Shown here in pieces: positions 39,881 through 48,987 of a stretch of 64,000 bases of DNA (position 1 is the stretch's first letter; each line of letters opens with the position of its first letter). The translations under genes were made by a program, and so were the position numbers. The notes under the pieces were generated by a model that saw only the letters and a program-made list of their open reading frames with translations, did not search any database and was not told the DNA's origin. The DNA comes from JAICYJ01 sp035473255 (lineage in GTDB: Bacteria > Actinomycetota > Thermoleophilia > Gaiellales > JAICJC01), in assembly GCA_035473255.1 (NCBI GenBank), contig DATIOK010000068.1:1-64000 (forward strand). Direction: 5' to 3'.

Positions 39881-40377
39881 CACCGAACTTCGACCGGGCC
39901 TTCGACCAGCGGCCAGAGGTGCAGGCGGCATGGCTGGCGCTGAACACGTCCATCAAGGAGTCGATGGACCTGCGCCGCTACGAGTTGGCCACGCTCGCCG
40001 CCGCCCAGCGGCTGCGCTCGAGCTACTGCTGCCTGGCCCACGGCAAGGTGCTGATCGACAGCTTCGGTGAGCCGGTGCGCGAGATCGCGCTCGACCGCCG
40101 CGGGGCCGGTCTGGACGAGGTGGACGTCGCCGTCATGGACCTGGCCGAGCAGGTGGTGGACGACGCGACCTCGATCGGCGACAAACAGCTGACACGGCTG
40201 CGCGAGCTGGGCCTGCCGGAGCAGGAGATCAGGGGCGTCGTCCTGGCCGCGGCCGCTCGCTGCTTCTTCTCGAAGACGCTTGACGCGCTCAACATCCGGG
40301 CCGATGCGAGCTACCGCGAGCTCGACCCGGCACTGCTCGAGGCCCTGGTGGTGGGCCGGCCGATCTCCGAAGCCTGA
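39877..40377 (+). CDS. Carboxymuconolactone decarboxylase/AhpD-like peroxidase-related protein
   Basis: The 166-residue helical protein has the motif LATLAAAQRLRSSYCCLAHG near 40-58: the Y-C-x3-H pattern of AhpD-like peroxidase-related proteins, with an extra adjacent cysteine. VAVMDLAEQVVDDATSIGDK and EIRGVVLAAAARCFFSKTLD complete the helical bundle. It may act with the preceding OsmC protein in peroxide or thiol redox chemistry; the pairing is by position only. GTG 39877 overlaps the OsmC stop by four bases. Confidence 0.85.
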   Translation: MTPNFDRAFDQRPEVQAAWLALNTSIKESMDLRRYELATLAAAQRLRSSYCCLAHGKVLIDSFGEPVREIALDRRGAGLDEVDVAVMDLAEQVVDDATSIGDKQLTRLRELGLPEQEIRGVVLAAAARCFFSKTLDALNIRADASYRELDPALLEALVVGRPISEA

Positions 40378-40406
40378 CCGCCGCTGGTCGCGGCCACACA
40401 GGGCGG

Positions 40407-40412
40407 TACCAT
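40407..40412 (+). promoter_or_regulatory. Predicted -10 element (leaderless) for the UbiB-family gene
   Basis: TACCAT ends six bases before ATG 40419. Confidence 0.5.
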
Positions 40413-40418
40413 TGCCCC

Positions 40419-42065
40419 ATGGAGACGCAGCCTTCGCGGCGCACGCAGATCGCCCGCGTTCGTGAGATCGCGCAGGTGGCCGCCCGGCACGGCTTCGGGT
40501 ATGCGTTCGAGCGGCGGCCGCGGGGCGCGCAGGAGCCCGAGATGTCGCTGGAGGCGCGTGGCCGGCACCTGCGCGAGATGCTCGACGAGCTAGGCCCGAC
40601 CTTCGTCAAGTTCGGCCAGCTGCTCTCGATCCGCCCGGACCTGATGCCGCCCGAGATCATCAGCGAGCTGCGCCTGCTGCAGGACTCGGTCTCGCCCTTC
40701 TCCTACGAGGAGGTGCAGCAGGTGATCCGCCAGGAGCTGAACGGCGAGATCGGCGACCTGTTCGCCTCCTTCGACCCGGTGCCGGTGGCCGCCGCCTCGA
40801 TCGGGCAGGTGCACCTGGCCGAGCTGCACACCGGCCGCTCGGTGGCGGTGAAGGTGCAGCGTCCCAACGCGCGGCGCCAGATCGAGGCCGACATCGCGCT
40901 GCTGCGCCAGGTCGGCAAGATCGTGAAGAGCCGCGTCGAGCGTCTCGAATTCGTGGACACGGTGGAGCTGGTGGACGAGTTCGCGCGGTCGATCACGCGC
41001 GAGCTCGACTACCGGATCGAGGCCCGGAACGCCGAGGTGTTCCGGCGCATGTTCGCCGAGTCGACCACCGTTCTGATCCCCAAGGTGTACTGGACATTCT
41101 CCAGCGAGCGGGTACTGACGCTTGAGCGGATCGAGGGCACGACGCTCAGCGACACCGACCTATCGGCGCTCGATCCGGCCGAGCGCCGCCGGCTGGCCTA
41201 CCTGATGGCGGAGGTGTGGCTGGAGATGGTGTTCCGCTACGGCACCTTCCACGCCGACCCGCATCCGGCAAACCTGTTCGTGATGGAGGACGGCAGGCTG
41301 GGGATCGTCGACTTCGGCATCACCGGCGCGCTCTCGCCCACCGACATGCGCCGCCTCACGCGGCTGCTGGTGGACGCCGTCAACGAGAACATCGACCAGC
41401 TGCCGCGGCGGCTGCGCGACCTCGGGGTGCGGTTCAACACTGCGCAGGAGGAGGAGTTCCGGCTGGAGCTGCGCGAGGTCTATTACCGCTATCACGGCGC
41501 CGCGCTTGGCGAGATCGACCCGATCGAGGTCGTGCGCGAGGCCTTCTCGCTGATCGCCCGCATGCACCTGCGCCTGCCCACCCGCTTCGCGCTGCTGGAC
41601 AAGACGCTGGCCACGCTGGGCTCGGTGGGCGCCGAGCTGTACCCGGAGTTCAACGTGTTCGAGGTGGCCGAGCCCTATGCCGACGAGCTGATGGCGCAGC
41701 AGCTGTCACCCTCAGCCCTGCTCGATCGCGGCCGGGAGGAGCTGATGAGCTACGGCGGCCTGCTGATGGAGCTGCCCTACCAGGTGCACGACACGCTCGA
41801 GCAGTTCCGCGACGGCGAGGTGGAGGTGCAGTTCCGCCACCGCGGGCTCGACCAGCTCACGTCCAAGGCCGACGTCGTTGCCAACCGGCTGGTGATCGCG
41901 ATCGTGATGGCCGGGACGATGGTGGGCTCCGCGCTGCTCGGAATCGCGGCCGACGGCGGCCCGCACGTCTGGGGCGTGCACATCCTGACCTGGTTCGGCT
42001 ACCTGGTCGCGAGCGGCCTGGGGCTGGTGCTGGTGTGGTCGATCCTGCGCAGCGGCAGGATCTGA
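40419..42065 (+). CDS. AarF/UbiB (ABC1) family protein kinase-like ATPase
   Basis: A 548-residue ABC1/UbiB protein. The family signature LGPTFVKFGQLLSIRPDLMP is near 54-75, the altered Gly-rich loop PVAAASIGQVHLAELHTGRS near 120-140, the ATP lysine in VAVKVQRPN near 143, the catalytic FHADPHPANLFVMEDGRLGI near 276-296, and the metal DFGITG near 300. Two membrane helices close the protein (LVIAIVMAGTMVGSALLGIA and LTWFGYLVASGLGLVLVWSI). Family members support quinone synthesis or lipid homeostasis by ATP hydrolysis. It starts leaderless. It converges on the ABC-F gene with 11 bases between. Confidence 0.95.
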   Translation: METQPSRRTQIARVREIAQVAARHGFGYAFERRPRGAQEPEMSLEARGRHLREMLDELGPTFVKFGQLLSIRPDLMPPEIISELRLLQDSVSPFSYEEVQQVIRQELNGEIGDLFASFDPVPVAAASIGQVHLAELHTGRSVAVKVQRPNARRQIEADIALLRQVGKIVKSRVERLEFVDTVELVDEFARSITRELDYRIEARNAEVFRRMFAESTTVLIPKVYWTFSSERVLTLERIEGTTLSDTDLSALDPAERRRLAYLMAEVWLEMVFRYGTFHADPHPANLFVMEDGRLGIVDFGITGALSPTDMRRLTRLLVDAVNENIDQLPRRLRDLGVRFNTAQEEEFRLELREVYYRYHGAALGEIDPIEVVREAFSLIARMHLRLPTRFALLDKTLATLGSVGAELYPEFNVFEVAEPYADELMAQQLSPSALLDRGREELMSYGGLLMELPYQVHDTLEQFRDGEVEVQFRHRGLDQLTSKADVVANRLVIAIVMAGTMVGSALLGIAADGGPHVWGVHILTWFGYLVASGLGLVLVWSILRSGRI

Positions 42066-42076
42066 CCGGCGATTCC

Positions 42077-43705
42077 TCAGGTCGGGTCGAGCCCGCCCTC
42101 GCGCACGCCGCCGTCGCGCACCTCCCAGACCCGATCGCACCCGATCGAGTGGATGAACTCGCGGTCGTGGGAGACGGTCAGGATGGTGCCGCGGAAACCC
42201 TTCAAGGCCCGCTCGACGACGTCGATCGAGTCGAAGTCGAGGTGGTTGGTGGGCTCGTCCAGCAGCAGCAGCTCTGCGCCGCCCATCACCAGCATCGCGA
42301 TCAGGAGGCGTGACCGCTCGCCGGCGCTGAGCCCGGCCATGGGGCGGAACAGCTGCTCCTGCGTGAACAGGAACCAGCCCAGCACCGCCCGCGCCTCGTG
42401 CTCGTGACCTGGGACGCCCCGGCGGTAGTGGTCGAGCACCGTGCGCCCGAGCGGCAGATGGTCGTGGGTCTGGGGAAGCACGCCCACGCGCGCCTGGCGC
42501 AGCACCGAGCCGGACAGCGGCTCCAGGTCTCCCGCGATCACCCGGAACAGCGTGGACTTGCCCGAGCCGTTTCGGCCTGTCAGCGCGATCCGGTCGCGGC
42601 CCTTGACGACGAGGTCGAGCCCTGAGAGCACAGCCACCCCGTCGTATCCCGCGGTGACCTCCTCCAGCGCCGCCAGCCGGCGGCCGGGCTGGGACGTGCC
42701 GGCCAGGGTGAAGGAGAACGAGGCCGCCTGCTCGGGCCGCTCGATCCAGTCGGTGGCGGCTATCTGACGCTCCAGCATGCCCTCGCGGGCCTTGGCCTTC
42801 TTCGCCACCTTCTTGGCGTAGCGCTTGAGCTGGTCGCTGCCCATGCCGCGTGCGGTCGATTCGGTGGCGGCCGCCTGGCTGCGGGTGCGGGCGATGTCTG
42901 ACTCCAGCCGCTTGCGGTAGCGCTCCTGGGCGCGGTGCTCCTCCTGGCGCCGTTCGAACAGCCGCTGCTTCTCGGCGCGGAACGCCGTATAGCCGCCCTC
43001 GTAGACGGCCAGTGCGCGTGTCACCGGATCCAGCTCGAGGATGCGCGAGACGGTCTCGTCGAGGAAGCGGCGGTCGTGGGTCACCACCAGCACGGCGCCG
43101 GGGAAGCTCGACAGGTACCGCTCCAGCCAGCGGATACCATCCAGGTCGAGGTGGTTGGTGGGCTCGTCCAGCAGCAGGACGGTGGGGCGGGACAACAGCA
43201 CCCCGGCCAGCATCACGCGGGCGGCCTGCCCGCCCGACAGCTCGCGGAAGCGCGCATTGTCTGACAGGCCGGTGATGCCGATGTGGCGGCGCACCTGGTC
43301 GATCGTGTCGCGGAAGCGCCATCCGTCCAGCACCTCGTAGCGGTGCTGGAGCGCTCCGTACGCGGCCACCACAGCCTCGTCGCCCGTCGCCATCGCGGCC
43401 TCCAGCGCCCGCATCTCGCGGTCGACGGCGTAGACCTCGCCGGCCGACCGGCGCAGGTGCTCGCCCAGCGTCAGATCCGGATCGGGAGGCTGCTGTTCGA
43501 GGTAGGAGACGCGGTCTGAGTCGCCGACGCTGACGATGCCGGCGTCGGGCTTGGCCCGGCCCGCGAGCAGGCGCAGCAGCGTCGACTTGCCGACGCCGTT
43601 GGGTCCGACCAGACCTACCCGGTCGCCGTCAGCGAGGACGAAGGAGACGTCGTCGAAGAGAGGTTCGGCGTCGTGCGCCGCCCGCAGAGCGTCTGCTTTC
43701 AACAC
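42077..43705 (-). CDS. ABC-F family ATP-binding protein
   Basis: The 542-residue soluble protein has two ABC ATPase domains without membrane parts, the ABC-F layout of ribosome-associated ATPases. The first has Walker A GPNGVGKSTLLRLLAG near 34, signature LSGGQAARVMLAGVLLSRPT and Walker B LLLDEPTNHLD; the second has GRNGSGKSTLFRVIAG, LSAGERSRLLIAMLVM and LLLLDEPTNHLDFDSI. The linker between them is long, charged and helical (FRAEKQRLFERRQEEHRAQE). GTG 43705 has a possible GAGAGG ribosome site and a TATGCT box (43730-43735, minus). It is divergent from recJ. Confidence 0.94.
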   Translation of the reverse strand: MLKADALRAAHDAEPLFDDVSFVLADGDRVGLVGPNGVGKSTLLRLLAGRAKPDAGIVSVGDSDRVSYLEQQPPDPDLTLGEHLRRSAGEVYAVDREMRALEAAMATGDEAVVAAYGALQHRYEVLDGWRFRDTIDQVRRHIGITGLSDNARFRELSGGQAARVMLAGVLLSRPTVLLLDEPTNHLDLDGIRWLERYLSSFPGAVLVVTHDRRFLDETVSRILELDPVTRALAVYEGGYTAFRAEKQRLFERRQEEHRAQERYRKRLESDIARTRSQAAATESTARGMGSDQLKRYAKKVAKKAKAREGMLERQIAATDWIERPEQAASFSFTLAGTSQPGRRLAALEEVTAGYDGVAVLSGLDLVVKGRDRIALTGRNGSGKSTLFRVIAGDLEPLSGSVLRQARVGVLPQTHDHLPLGRTVLDHYRRGVPGHEHEARAVLGWFLFTQEQLFRPMAGLSAGERSRLLIAMLVMGGAELLLLDEPTNHLDFDSIDVVERALKGFRGTILTVSHDREFIHSIGCDRVWEVRDGGVREGGLDPT

Positions 43706-43729
43706 GGACCGTCATACCTCTCTGTGCCC

Positions 43730-43735
43730 AGCATA
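43730..43735 (-). promoter_or_regulatory. Possible -10 element for the ABC-F gene
   Basis: TATGCT on the minus strand lies 24 bases before GTG 43705. GAGAGG lies between them, so this unit would have a short leader with a ribosome site. Confidence 0.4.
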
Positions 43736-43774
43736 GCGGGTGCCGGAGGCCGCGTCGCTGTCCGACCCGCTTCC

Positions 43775-43780
43775 TAGCAT
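43775..43780 (+). promoter_or_regulatory. Predicted -10 element (leaderless) for recJ
   Basis: TAGCAT ends seven bases before GTG 43788, favouring that start over GTG 43740 and ATG 43779. Confidence 0.45.
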
Positions 43781-43787
43781 GAGAGCT

Positions 43788-46157
43788 GTGGATGAACGCG
43801 CTCCCCGATGGTTGATCGATCCCTGCTCGGAGCCGGCCGCCCTGGATCTGGCCGGGCAGCTGGGCGTCAGCCGCACCATGGCCGAGGTGCTGCTGCGCCG
43901 CGGCCACGGCGATGCCGCCTCCGCCCGCGCCTTCCTCGAGGCGGACGGCCCGCGTCACGACCCGCTGCTGCTGGGTGACATGAGCGCTGGCTGCGACCGC
44001 ATCCTGGCCGCGATCGAGGGCGGCGAGCGGATCTGCGTGCACGGCGACTACGACGCCGACGGCATCTGCGCGACGGCGCTGGCCGTCCTGGTGCTGCGAT
44101 CGCTGGGCGCCGAGGTCGGCTGGCACCTGCCCAGCCGCTTCGAAGAGGGCTACGGCGTCGGCGCCCAGGCGCTGGAGCGGTTGGCCGGCGAGGGCGTGAA
44201 GCTGGTCGTCACGGTCGACTGCGGCATCACGGCCACCGCCGAGGTGGCGAGAGCCCGCGAGCTCGGCATGGACGTGATCGTGACCGACCACCATCGCCCG
44301 GCCGAGCAGCTGCCCGACTGCCTGCGGGTCTGCACCCGGCCGTCGGACTATCCGTTCCCGGAGCTGTGCGGCACCGGCGTGGTGCTGAAGCTGGCCGAGG
44401 CGCTGTACGCGCGCAGCGGACGGGAGCGCGACCAGCTCGACCAGCACCTCGACCTGGTGGCGCTGGCCACCGTCGCCGACGTGGTGCCGCTGCTCGACGA
44501 GAATCGTGGGCTGGTCAGGGCCGGCCTGCGCCGCATGGCGCGCACGGCCAAGCCGGGGCTGCGTGCGCTGATGGCGGCCGCCCGCATCGACCGGACACGC
44601 GTCGCGGCCGGTGATCTCGGCTTCCGGCTCGGCCCTCGCATCAACGCGGCCGGGCGGCTGGGACACCCCGGCGTCGCGCTTGACCTGCTGCTGACCGATG
44701 ACGACGATCGTGCCCGCGAGCTGGCCGCGAAGCTCGAGAGCCTGAACCGCCGCCGCCAGTCGGTCGAGGAGGAGATCCTGGAGCTGGCCGCAGAGCAGGT
44801 GGAGGCCCGCGACGCCGCATGGCGCGAGCGGCGTGCCTACGTGCTGGCGTCGCCCGATTGGCACGAGGGCGTGATCGGGATCGTGGCGTCGCGCCTGGTC
44901 GAGCGCTACGGCCGGCCGGTGGTGCTGATCGCGATCGGCGAGGAGGGCGCCAAGGGGTCGGGGCGCAGCATCCCCGCCTACGACCTGCACGCCGGGCTGA
45001 GCGCCTGTGCCGGGGAGCTGGAGAAGTTCGGCGGCCATCGCGCCGCCGCCGGCCTGTCGATCGACCCGCTCCGCATCGAACGGTTCGCCGAGCTGCTGGC
45101 GGAGCATGCCGCTGCGGCTCTGGACGGGCAGGACCTGGGCCGGGCCGTGCACGTCGACGCCGTGGTGGCTCCTTCCGAGCTGTCACTGGAGCTGGCCGAT
45201 GAGTTGGCCCGCCTCGAACCCTGCGGGCTGGGAAACCCGGGCGTGATGCTGCTGGCACCGGCCACGACGCTGACCTCGGTAGAGACGATGAGCGAGGGCA
45301 AGCATGTCCGCATGGCGGTCGAGCTGGGCGGCTTCCACTGCCGCGCGGTCGGGTTCGGGATGGGACGTGACGCGCCCGTGCTGCGCCAGTCGGGACGCCA
45401 CGACGTGGCCTTCCGGCTCCAGCGCAACCAGTGGAACGGCACCGTCACCCCGCAGATGCTCGTGCGTGCGGTGCGCACGCTGGACGCGCAGGCGCCCGCG
45501 GCCGACCCCAGGCCGTCGCTCGCCGGCCGCTCAGGCTGCCTGGTCGACGCGCGCGGCCAGGGCACGCAGATCGCGACCATCGCGCGCCTGCTGGCCGGCG
45601 GCGACGACGTGCTGGTGGTGGTCGCCGAGCGCGCCCGCCGCCAGGCGATGCTGACCGGCGTGCTGCACCCGGCGCGATTCGGCGCGGCCGGCATCGCGCT
45701 GGCCGAGTGGGACGAGCTGCCCGGAGCAGCGGACGGGTTCGGCGCGCTGGTGCTGCTCGATCCGCCCCAGGACGAGCGGCTGCTGCCGCTGGTCGGCGAG
45801 CTGGCCGAGCGCGCGGCGGTGCACGTCGTCTGGGGCGGGGCCGAGATCGCCTTTGCACGGTCGGTGGCCGCGGAGCGCGAGCCGCTGCGGCCGGCCCTGG
45901 CCGCGGTCTGGCGAGCGGCCCGCGACGGCGTCACCCCGCTGCTGCCGGCCCGCACCGTCGCCGCCTGCCTGCGGGTGCTGGAGGAGCTGGGTCTCGATCC
46001 GTCCGCACCCCCGGCGGACCGGGTCGACCTCGAAGCCTCCGCCAGCTTCCGGGCGGCGCAGGCGCGCCTGCGCGAGTCGCTGGAGTTCCTCGGCCGGCTG
46101 GAAAGCGGCGGGCTGACGCTGGACGTTGTGCCGGAGCCGGTGGCCGCCGCTGTCTGA
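43788..46157 (+). CDS. recJ: Single-stranded-DNA-specific exonuclease RecJ
   Basis: RecJ chews 5' ends of single-stranded DNA in recombination and repair. The 789-residue protein has the DHH phosphoesterase core with motif I CVHGDYDADGICATALAVLV, VVTVDCGITATAEVARAREL and the DHH motif VIVTDHHRPAEQLPD. The DHHA1 domain follows with DWHEGVIGIVASRLVERYGR and KGSGRSIPAYDLHAGLSACA, and then an OB fold. An extra 220-residue carboxy-terminal extension (LLAGGDDVLVVVAERARRQA onward) resembles a helicase-like domain without Walker motifs. GTG 43788 is chosen on promoter spacing. It is divergent from the ABC-F gene and followed by rel. Confidence 0.92.
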   Translation: MDERAPRWLIDPCSEPAALDLAGQLGVSRTMAEVLLRRGHGDAASARAFLEADGPRHDPLLLGDMSAGCDRILAAIEGGERICVHGDYDADGICATALAVLVLRSLGAEVGWHLPSRFEEGYGVGAQALERLAGEGVKLVVTVDCGITATAEVARARELGMDVIVTDHHRPAEQLPDCLRVCTRPSDYPFPELCGTGVVLKLAEALYARSGRERDQLDQHLDLVALATVADVVPLLDENRGLVRAGLRRMARTAKPGLRALMAAARIDRTRVAAGDLGFRLGPRINAAGRLGHPGVALDLLLTDDDDRARELAAKLESLNRRRQSVEEEILELAAEQVEARDAAWRERRAYVLASPDWHEGVIGIVASRLVERYGRPVVLIAIGEEGAKGSGRSIPAYDLHAGLSACAGELEKFGGHRAAAGLSIDPLRIERFAELLAEHAAAALDGQDLGRAVHVDAVVAPSELSLELADELARLEPCGLGNPGVMLLAPATTLTSVETMSEGKHVRMAVELGGFHCRAVGFGMGRDAPVLRQSGRHDVAFRLQRNQWNGTVTPQMLVRAVRTLDAQAPAADPRPSLAGRSGCLVDARGQGTQIATIARLLAGGDDVLVVVAERARRQAMLTGVLHPARFGAAGIALAEWDELPGAADGFGALVLLDPPQDERLLPLVGELAERAAVHVVWGGAEIAFARSVAAEREPLRPALAAVWRAARDGVTPLLPARTVAACLRVLEELGLDPSAPPADRVDLEASASFRAAQARLRESLEFLGRLESGGLTLDVVPEPVAAAV

Positions 46158-46200
46158 TCCGCAGATTGGTCCTGCCATGGGCGCCGGGGGGTCCGTTCAC

Positions 46201-46206
46201 TACACT
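46201..46206 (+). promoter_or_regulatory. Predicted -10 element (leaderless) for rel
   Basis: TACACT ends six bases before ATG 46213. It overlaps the 11-base palindrome TACACTGTGTA. Confidence 0.5.
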
Positions 46207-46212
46207 GTGTAC

Positions 46213-48432
46213 ATGGCAACGGTGCAGCGCAGCCCGGAGGCCGTTCGGCACGATCACCTGCTCCAGGAGTTGCTCGGCCAGGTCTCCTCGTACAACCCAA
46301 AGCTCGACGTCGACCTGATCCGCAGGGCGTTCGACTTCGCCTGCGACCAGCACGCGGGCCAGCTGCGCAAGAGCGGGGAGGACTTCATCCACCATCCCTG
46401 GAGCACCGCCCAGGTGTGCGCGGGGATGAAGCTCGACTCCTCCACCATCGCGGCGGCGCTGATGCACGACGTGATCGAAGACACCGACGCCGACCTCGAA
46501 CAGGTGCGCGAGCTGTTCCGCGACGAGGTGGCGCTGCTGGTCGAGGGCGTGACGAAGCTGTCCAAGATCAGCTTCGCCAGCCGTGAGCAGGCCCAGGCCG
46601 AGAACTACCGCAAGATGGTCATGGCGATGGCCCAGGACGTGCGCGTGGTGCTGATCAAGCTGGCCGACCGGCTCCACAACATGCGCACGATCGAGGCCCT
46701 GCCGAAGCAGAAGCAGACCAACAAGGCCCGCGAGACGCTGGAGATCTACGCGCCGCTGGCCCACCGGCTGGGCATCCACTCCATCAAGTGGGAGCTCGAG
46801 GATCGCGCGTTCCAGACGCTGCACCCGCGCCGGTACACCGAGATCGAGTCGATGGTCAACCAGCGCCGCGCCGACCGCGAGCGCTACGTCGAGGAGGCAT
46901 CGACCATCCTCTCGCGCGAGCTCGACGAGACCGGCGTCGAGGCCGACATCTCCGGTCGCGCCAAGCACTACTACTCGATCTACTCGAAGATGGCGCAGGG
47001 CGGCAAGGAGTTCAACGAGATCTACGACCTCACCGCGATGCGGGTGCTGGTCGACTCGGTGAAGGACTGCTACGGCGCGATCGGCGTGATCCACTCGCTG
47101 TGGAAGCCGATGCCGGGCCGCTTCAAGGACTACGTGGCCATGCCCAAGTTCAACATGTACCAGTCACTGCACACGACGGTGATCGGGCCCGAGGGCAAGC
47201 CGCTGGAGATCCAGGTGCGGACGCAGCTGATGCACCAGACCGCCGAGTACGGCATCGCCGCGCACTGGCTCTACAAGGACAAGCACGGCGCCGCGAAGGA
47301 CGGCTCGCTGACGCCGTGGCTGACGCAGCTGATGGACTGGCAGAACGATGCCTCCGACCCCAAGGAGTTCATGGAGACGCTGCGCGTCGACCTGTTCTCG
47401 GACGAGGTCTACGTGTTCACGCCCAAGGGCGAGGTGAAGAGCCTGCCGGCCGGGTCGACGCCGCTCGACTTCGCCTACGCGGTGCACACCGACGTCGGGC
47501 ACCGCTGTGTCGGCGCCAAGGTCAACGGCCGCATCGTGCCGCTGCACTACGCCCTGCACTCAGGCGACTTCGTCGAGGTGCTGACCTCCAAGCAGGAGCG
47601 GGGGCCGTCCCGCGACTGGCTGAACCTGGTGCAGAGCTCGCGGGCGCGCAACAAGATCCGCCAGTGGTTCAGCCAGCAGGCGCGCGAGGATCTCGAGCAC
47701 AAGGGCCGCGAGTCGCTGCACCAGGCGCTGAAGTCGAACGGGCTGCCGCACCAGAAGGTGTCGGCGTCGCCGCTTCTGGCCGGGATCATCCGCGACATGG
47801 GCTTCAAGAAGGCCGACGACTTCTACGTCGCGATCGGCGCCGGCAAGGTTCCGGTGGGGCAGATCGTGTCGAAGGTGCTGGGCAAGCTGAAGACCTCCGA
47901 GGTGGTGGTGCCCGAGGCCGATCTCACGATCACGCGGCGCGCCCAGAAGCGGCCGGCCGTCTCGTCCAGCTTCGGCATCACGGTCGAGGGCGCGGTCGAC
48001 AGCGATGTGCTGGTGCGGATGGCCAAGTGCTGCACCCCGGTGCCCGGAGACTCCGTGGTCGGCTACATCTCGCTGGGCCGCGGCATCACCGTGCACCGCG
48101 ACGACTGCCCCAACGTGCGGGCTCTGCGACGCAACCCGGAGCGCTTCACGGCGGTCAGCTGGGACGACAGCGAAAACGCCACCCGGTCGTTCCGGGTGAC
48201 GCTGGCCCTGCAGTCCTGGGACCGGCCGCGCCTGCTCGAGGACGTGGCCCGCACGTTCGCCGAGTTCGGCTGCAACATCGTCGAATACGGCGGCCACGTG
48301 TCCGATCAGATGGCCCGCAACTGGTACACCGTCGAGGTCGGCGACGTGAAGACGCTGCGCAGCCTGATCTCGGCGCTGAAGAACCTGGAGGCCGTGTTCG
48401 ACGCCTACCGGGTCACCCCCGGCAGTAGCTGA
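46213..48432 (+). CDS. rel: Bifunctional (p)ppGpp synthetase/hydrolase
   Basis: Rel makes and breaks the alarmone (p)ppGpp in the stringent response. The 739 residues show the HD hydrolase domain (FIHHPWSTAQVCAGMKLDSS, ALMHDVIEDTDADLEQV, LIKLADRLHNMRTI), the synthetase domain (SIYSKMAQGGKEFNEIYDLT, GRFKDYVAMPKFNMYQSLHT, QVRTQLMHQTAEYGIAAHW), the TGS domain (VFTPKGEVKSLPAGSTPLDF) and a final ACT/RRM domain. The hydrolase HD pair is intact, so it is likely bifunctional. ATG 46213 follows TACACT by six bases; longer frames to 46126 lack the family N-terminus. Confidence 0.96.
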   Translation: MATVQRSPEAVRHDHLLQELLGQVSSYNPKLDVDLIRRAFDFACDQHAGQLRKSGEDFIHHPWSTAQVCAGMKLDSSTIAAALMHDVIEDTDADLEQVRELFRDEVALLVEGVTKLSKISFASREQAQAENYRKMVMAMAQDVRVVLIKLADRLHNMRTIEALPKQKQTNKARETLEIYAPLAHRLGIHSIKWELEDRAFQTLHPRRYTEIESMVNQRRADRERYVEEASTILSRELDETGVEADISGRAKHYYSIYSKMAQGGKEFNEIYDLTAMRVLVDSVKDCYGAIGVIHSLWKPMPGRFKDYVAMPKFNMYQSLHTTVIGPEGKPLEIQVRTQLMHQTAEYGIAAHWLYKDKHGAAKDGSLTPWLTQLMDWQNDASDPKEFMETLRVDLFSDEVYVFTPKGEVKSLPAGSTPLDFAYAVHTDVGHRCVGAKVNGRIVPLHYALHSGDFVEVLTSKQERGPSRDWLNLVQSSRARNKIRQWFSQQAREDLEHKGRESLHQALKSNGLPHQKVSASPLLAGIIRDMGFKKADDFYVAIGAGKVPVGQIVSKVLGKLKTSEVVVPEADLTITRRAQKRPAVSSSFGITVEGAVDSDVLVRMAKCCTPVPGDSVVGYISLGRGITVHRDDCPNVRALRRNPERFTAVSWDDSENATRSFRVTLALQSWDRPRLLEDVARTFAEFGCNIVEYGGHVSDQMARNWYTVEVGDVKTLRSLISALKNLEAVFDAYRVTPGSS

Positions 48433-48445
48433 CCGGACCCTGAGA

Positions 48446-48451
48446 TACACT
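48446..48451 (+). promoter_or_regulatory. Predicted -10 element (leaderless) for the PH-domain gene
   Basis: TACACT ends six bases before GTG 48458. Confidence 0.5.
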
Positions 48452-48457
48452 CGCCGC

Positions 48458-48949
48458 GTGGACGTGCTGCAGGGCGAAGAGCTGATCTGGACCGGGCATC
48501 CCAGCTGGCGAATGCTGATGATCTACTACGTCAAGTACACGATCGTCTCGCTGATCCCGGCGGCGATCTGGGTGTTCCTGAACGCCGTCATGAACAACCC
48601 GCCCAGCTCGGCGATCTTCTTCGGCGCGACGGTGGTGGCGCTGATCTGCACCTACGTGATCGGGTGGCTGCGGCTGCGCACTACCGCGTACACCCTGACC
48701 AGCACGCGCATCCACGTACGCACGGGCATCGTCTCGCGGCAGGAGCACTCCGCGCAGCTCACCCGCGTGCAGAACGTGAACGTCTCGCAGACGATGTTCC
48801 AGCGCCTGCTCGGCATCGGCGACGTGGACTGGGACACGGCCGGCACCGAGGAGGCCAGCTCCGAGTTCCGGTTCCGCGGCGTCGACGACCCCAGCCGGCT
48901 GTCGCGGATCGTGGACGAGCGGCTGCACGACGCCGAGACCCGGGCCTGA
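48458..48949 (+). CDS. PH domain-containing membrane protein (bPH2-like)
   Basis: A 163-residue protein with two membrane helices (YYVKYTIVSLIPAAIWVFLN and AIFFGATVVALICTYVIGWL) followed by a bacterial PH-like domain: TTAYTLTSTRIHVRTGIVSR, SAQLTRVQNVNVSQTMFQRL and LGIGDVDWDTAGTEEASSEF are the classical strands of the YdbS/bPH2 type. Such proteins are membrane-associated with poorly known roles, often in envelope stress. It starts leaderless at GTG 48458 and stands between rel and the MmcQ/YjbR gene. Confidence 0.88.
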   Translation: MDVLQGEELIWTGHPSWRMLMIYYVKYTIVSLIPAAIWVFLNAVMNNPPSSAIFFGATVVALICTYVIGWLRLRTTAYTLTSTRIHVRTGIVSRQEHSAQLTRVQNVNVSQTMFQRLLGIGDVDWDTAGTEEASSEFRFRGVDDPSRLSRIVDERLHDAETRA

Positions 48950-48975
48950 CCGCCCACCGGCGGCGAGGCCGCCGA

Positions 48976-48981
48976 TAGACT
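48976..48981 (+). promoter_or_regulatory. Predicted -10 element (leaderless) for the MmcQ/YjbR gene
   Basis: TAGACT ends six bases before ATG 48988, the same box and spacing as for the phosphodiesterase at 37998. Confidence 0.5.
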
Positions 48982-48987
48982 GGGGCG

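Noticed and set aside
46201..46211. Palindrome TACACTGTGTA before rel as a regulator site
   Set aside because: Only 11 bases and fully explained by the -10 hexamer plus chance; no second half-site pattern was seen.
46126..46212. N-terminal extension of Rel
   Set aside because: It overlaps the end of recJ, is not Rel-like, and the TACACT box with six-base spacing marks ATG 46213 as the start.
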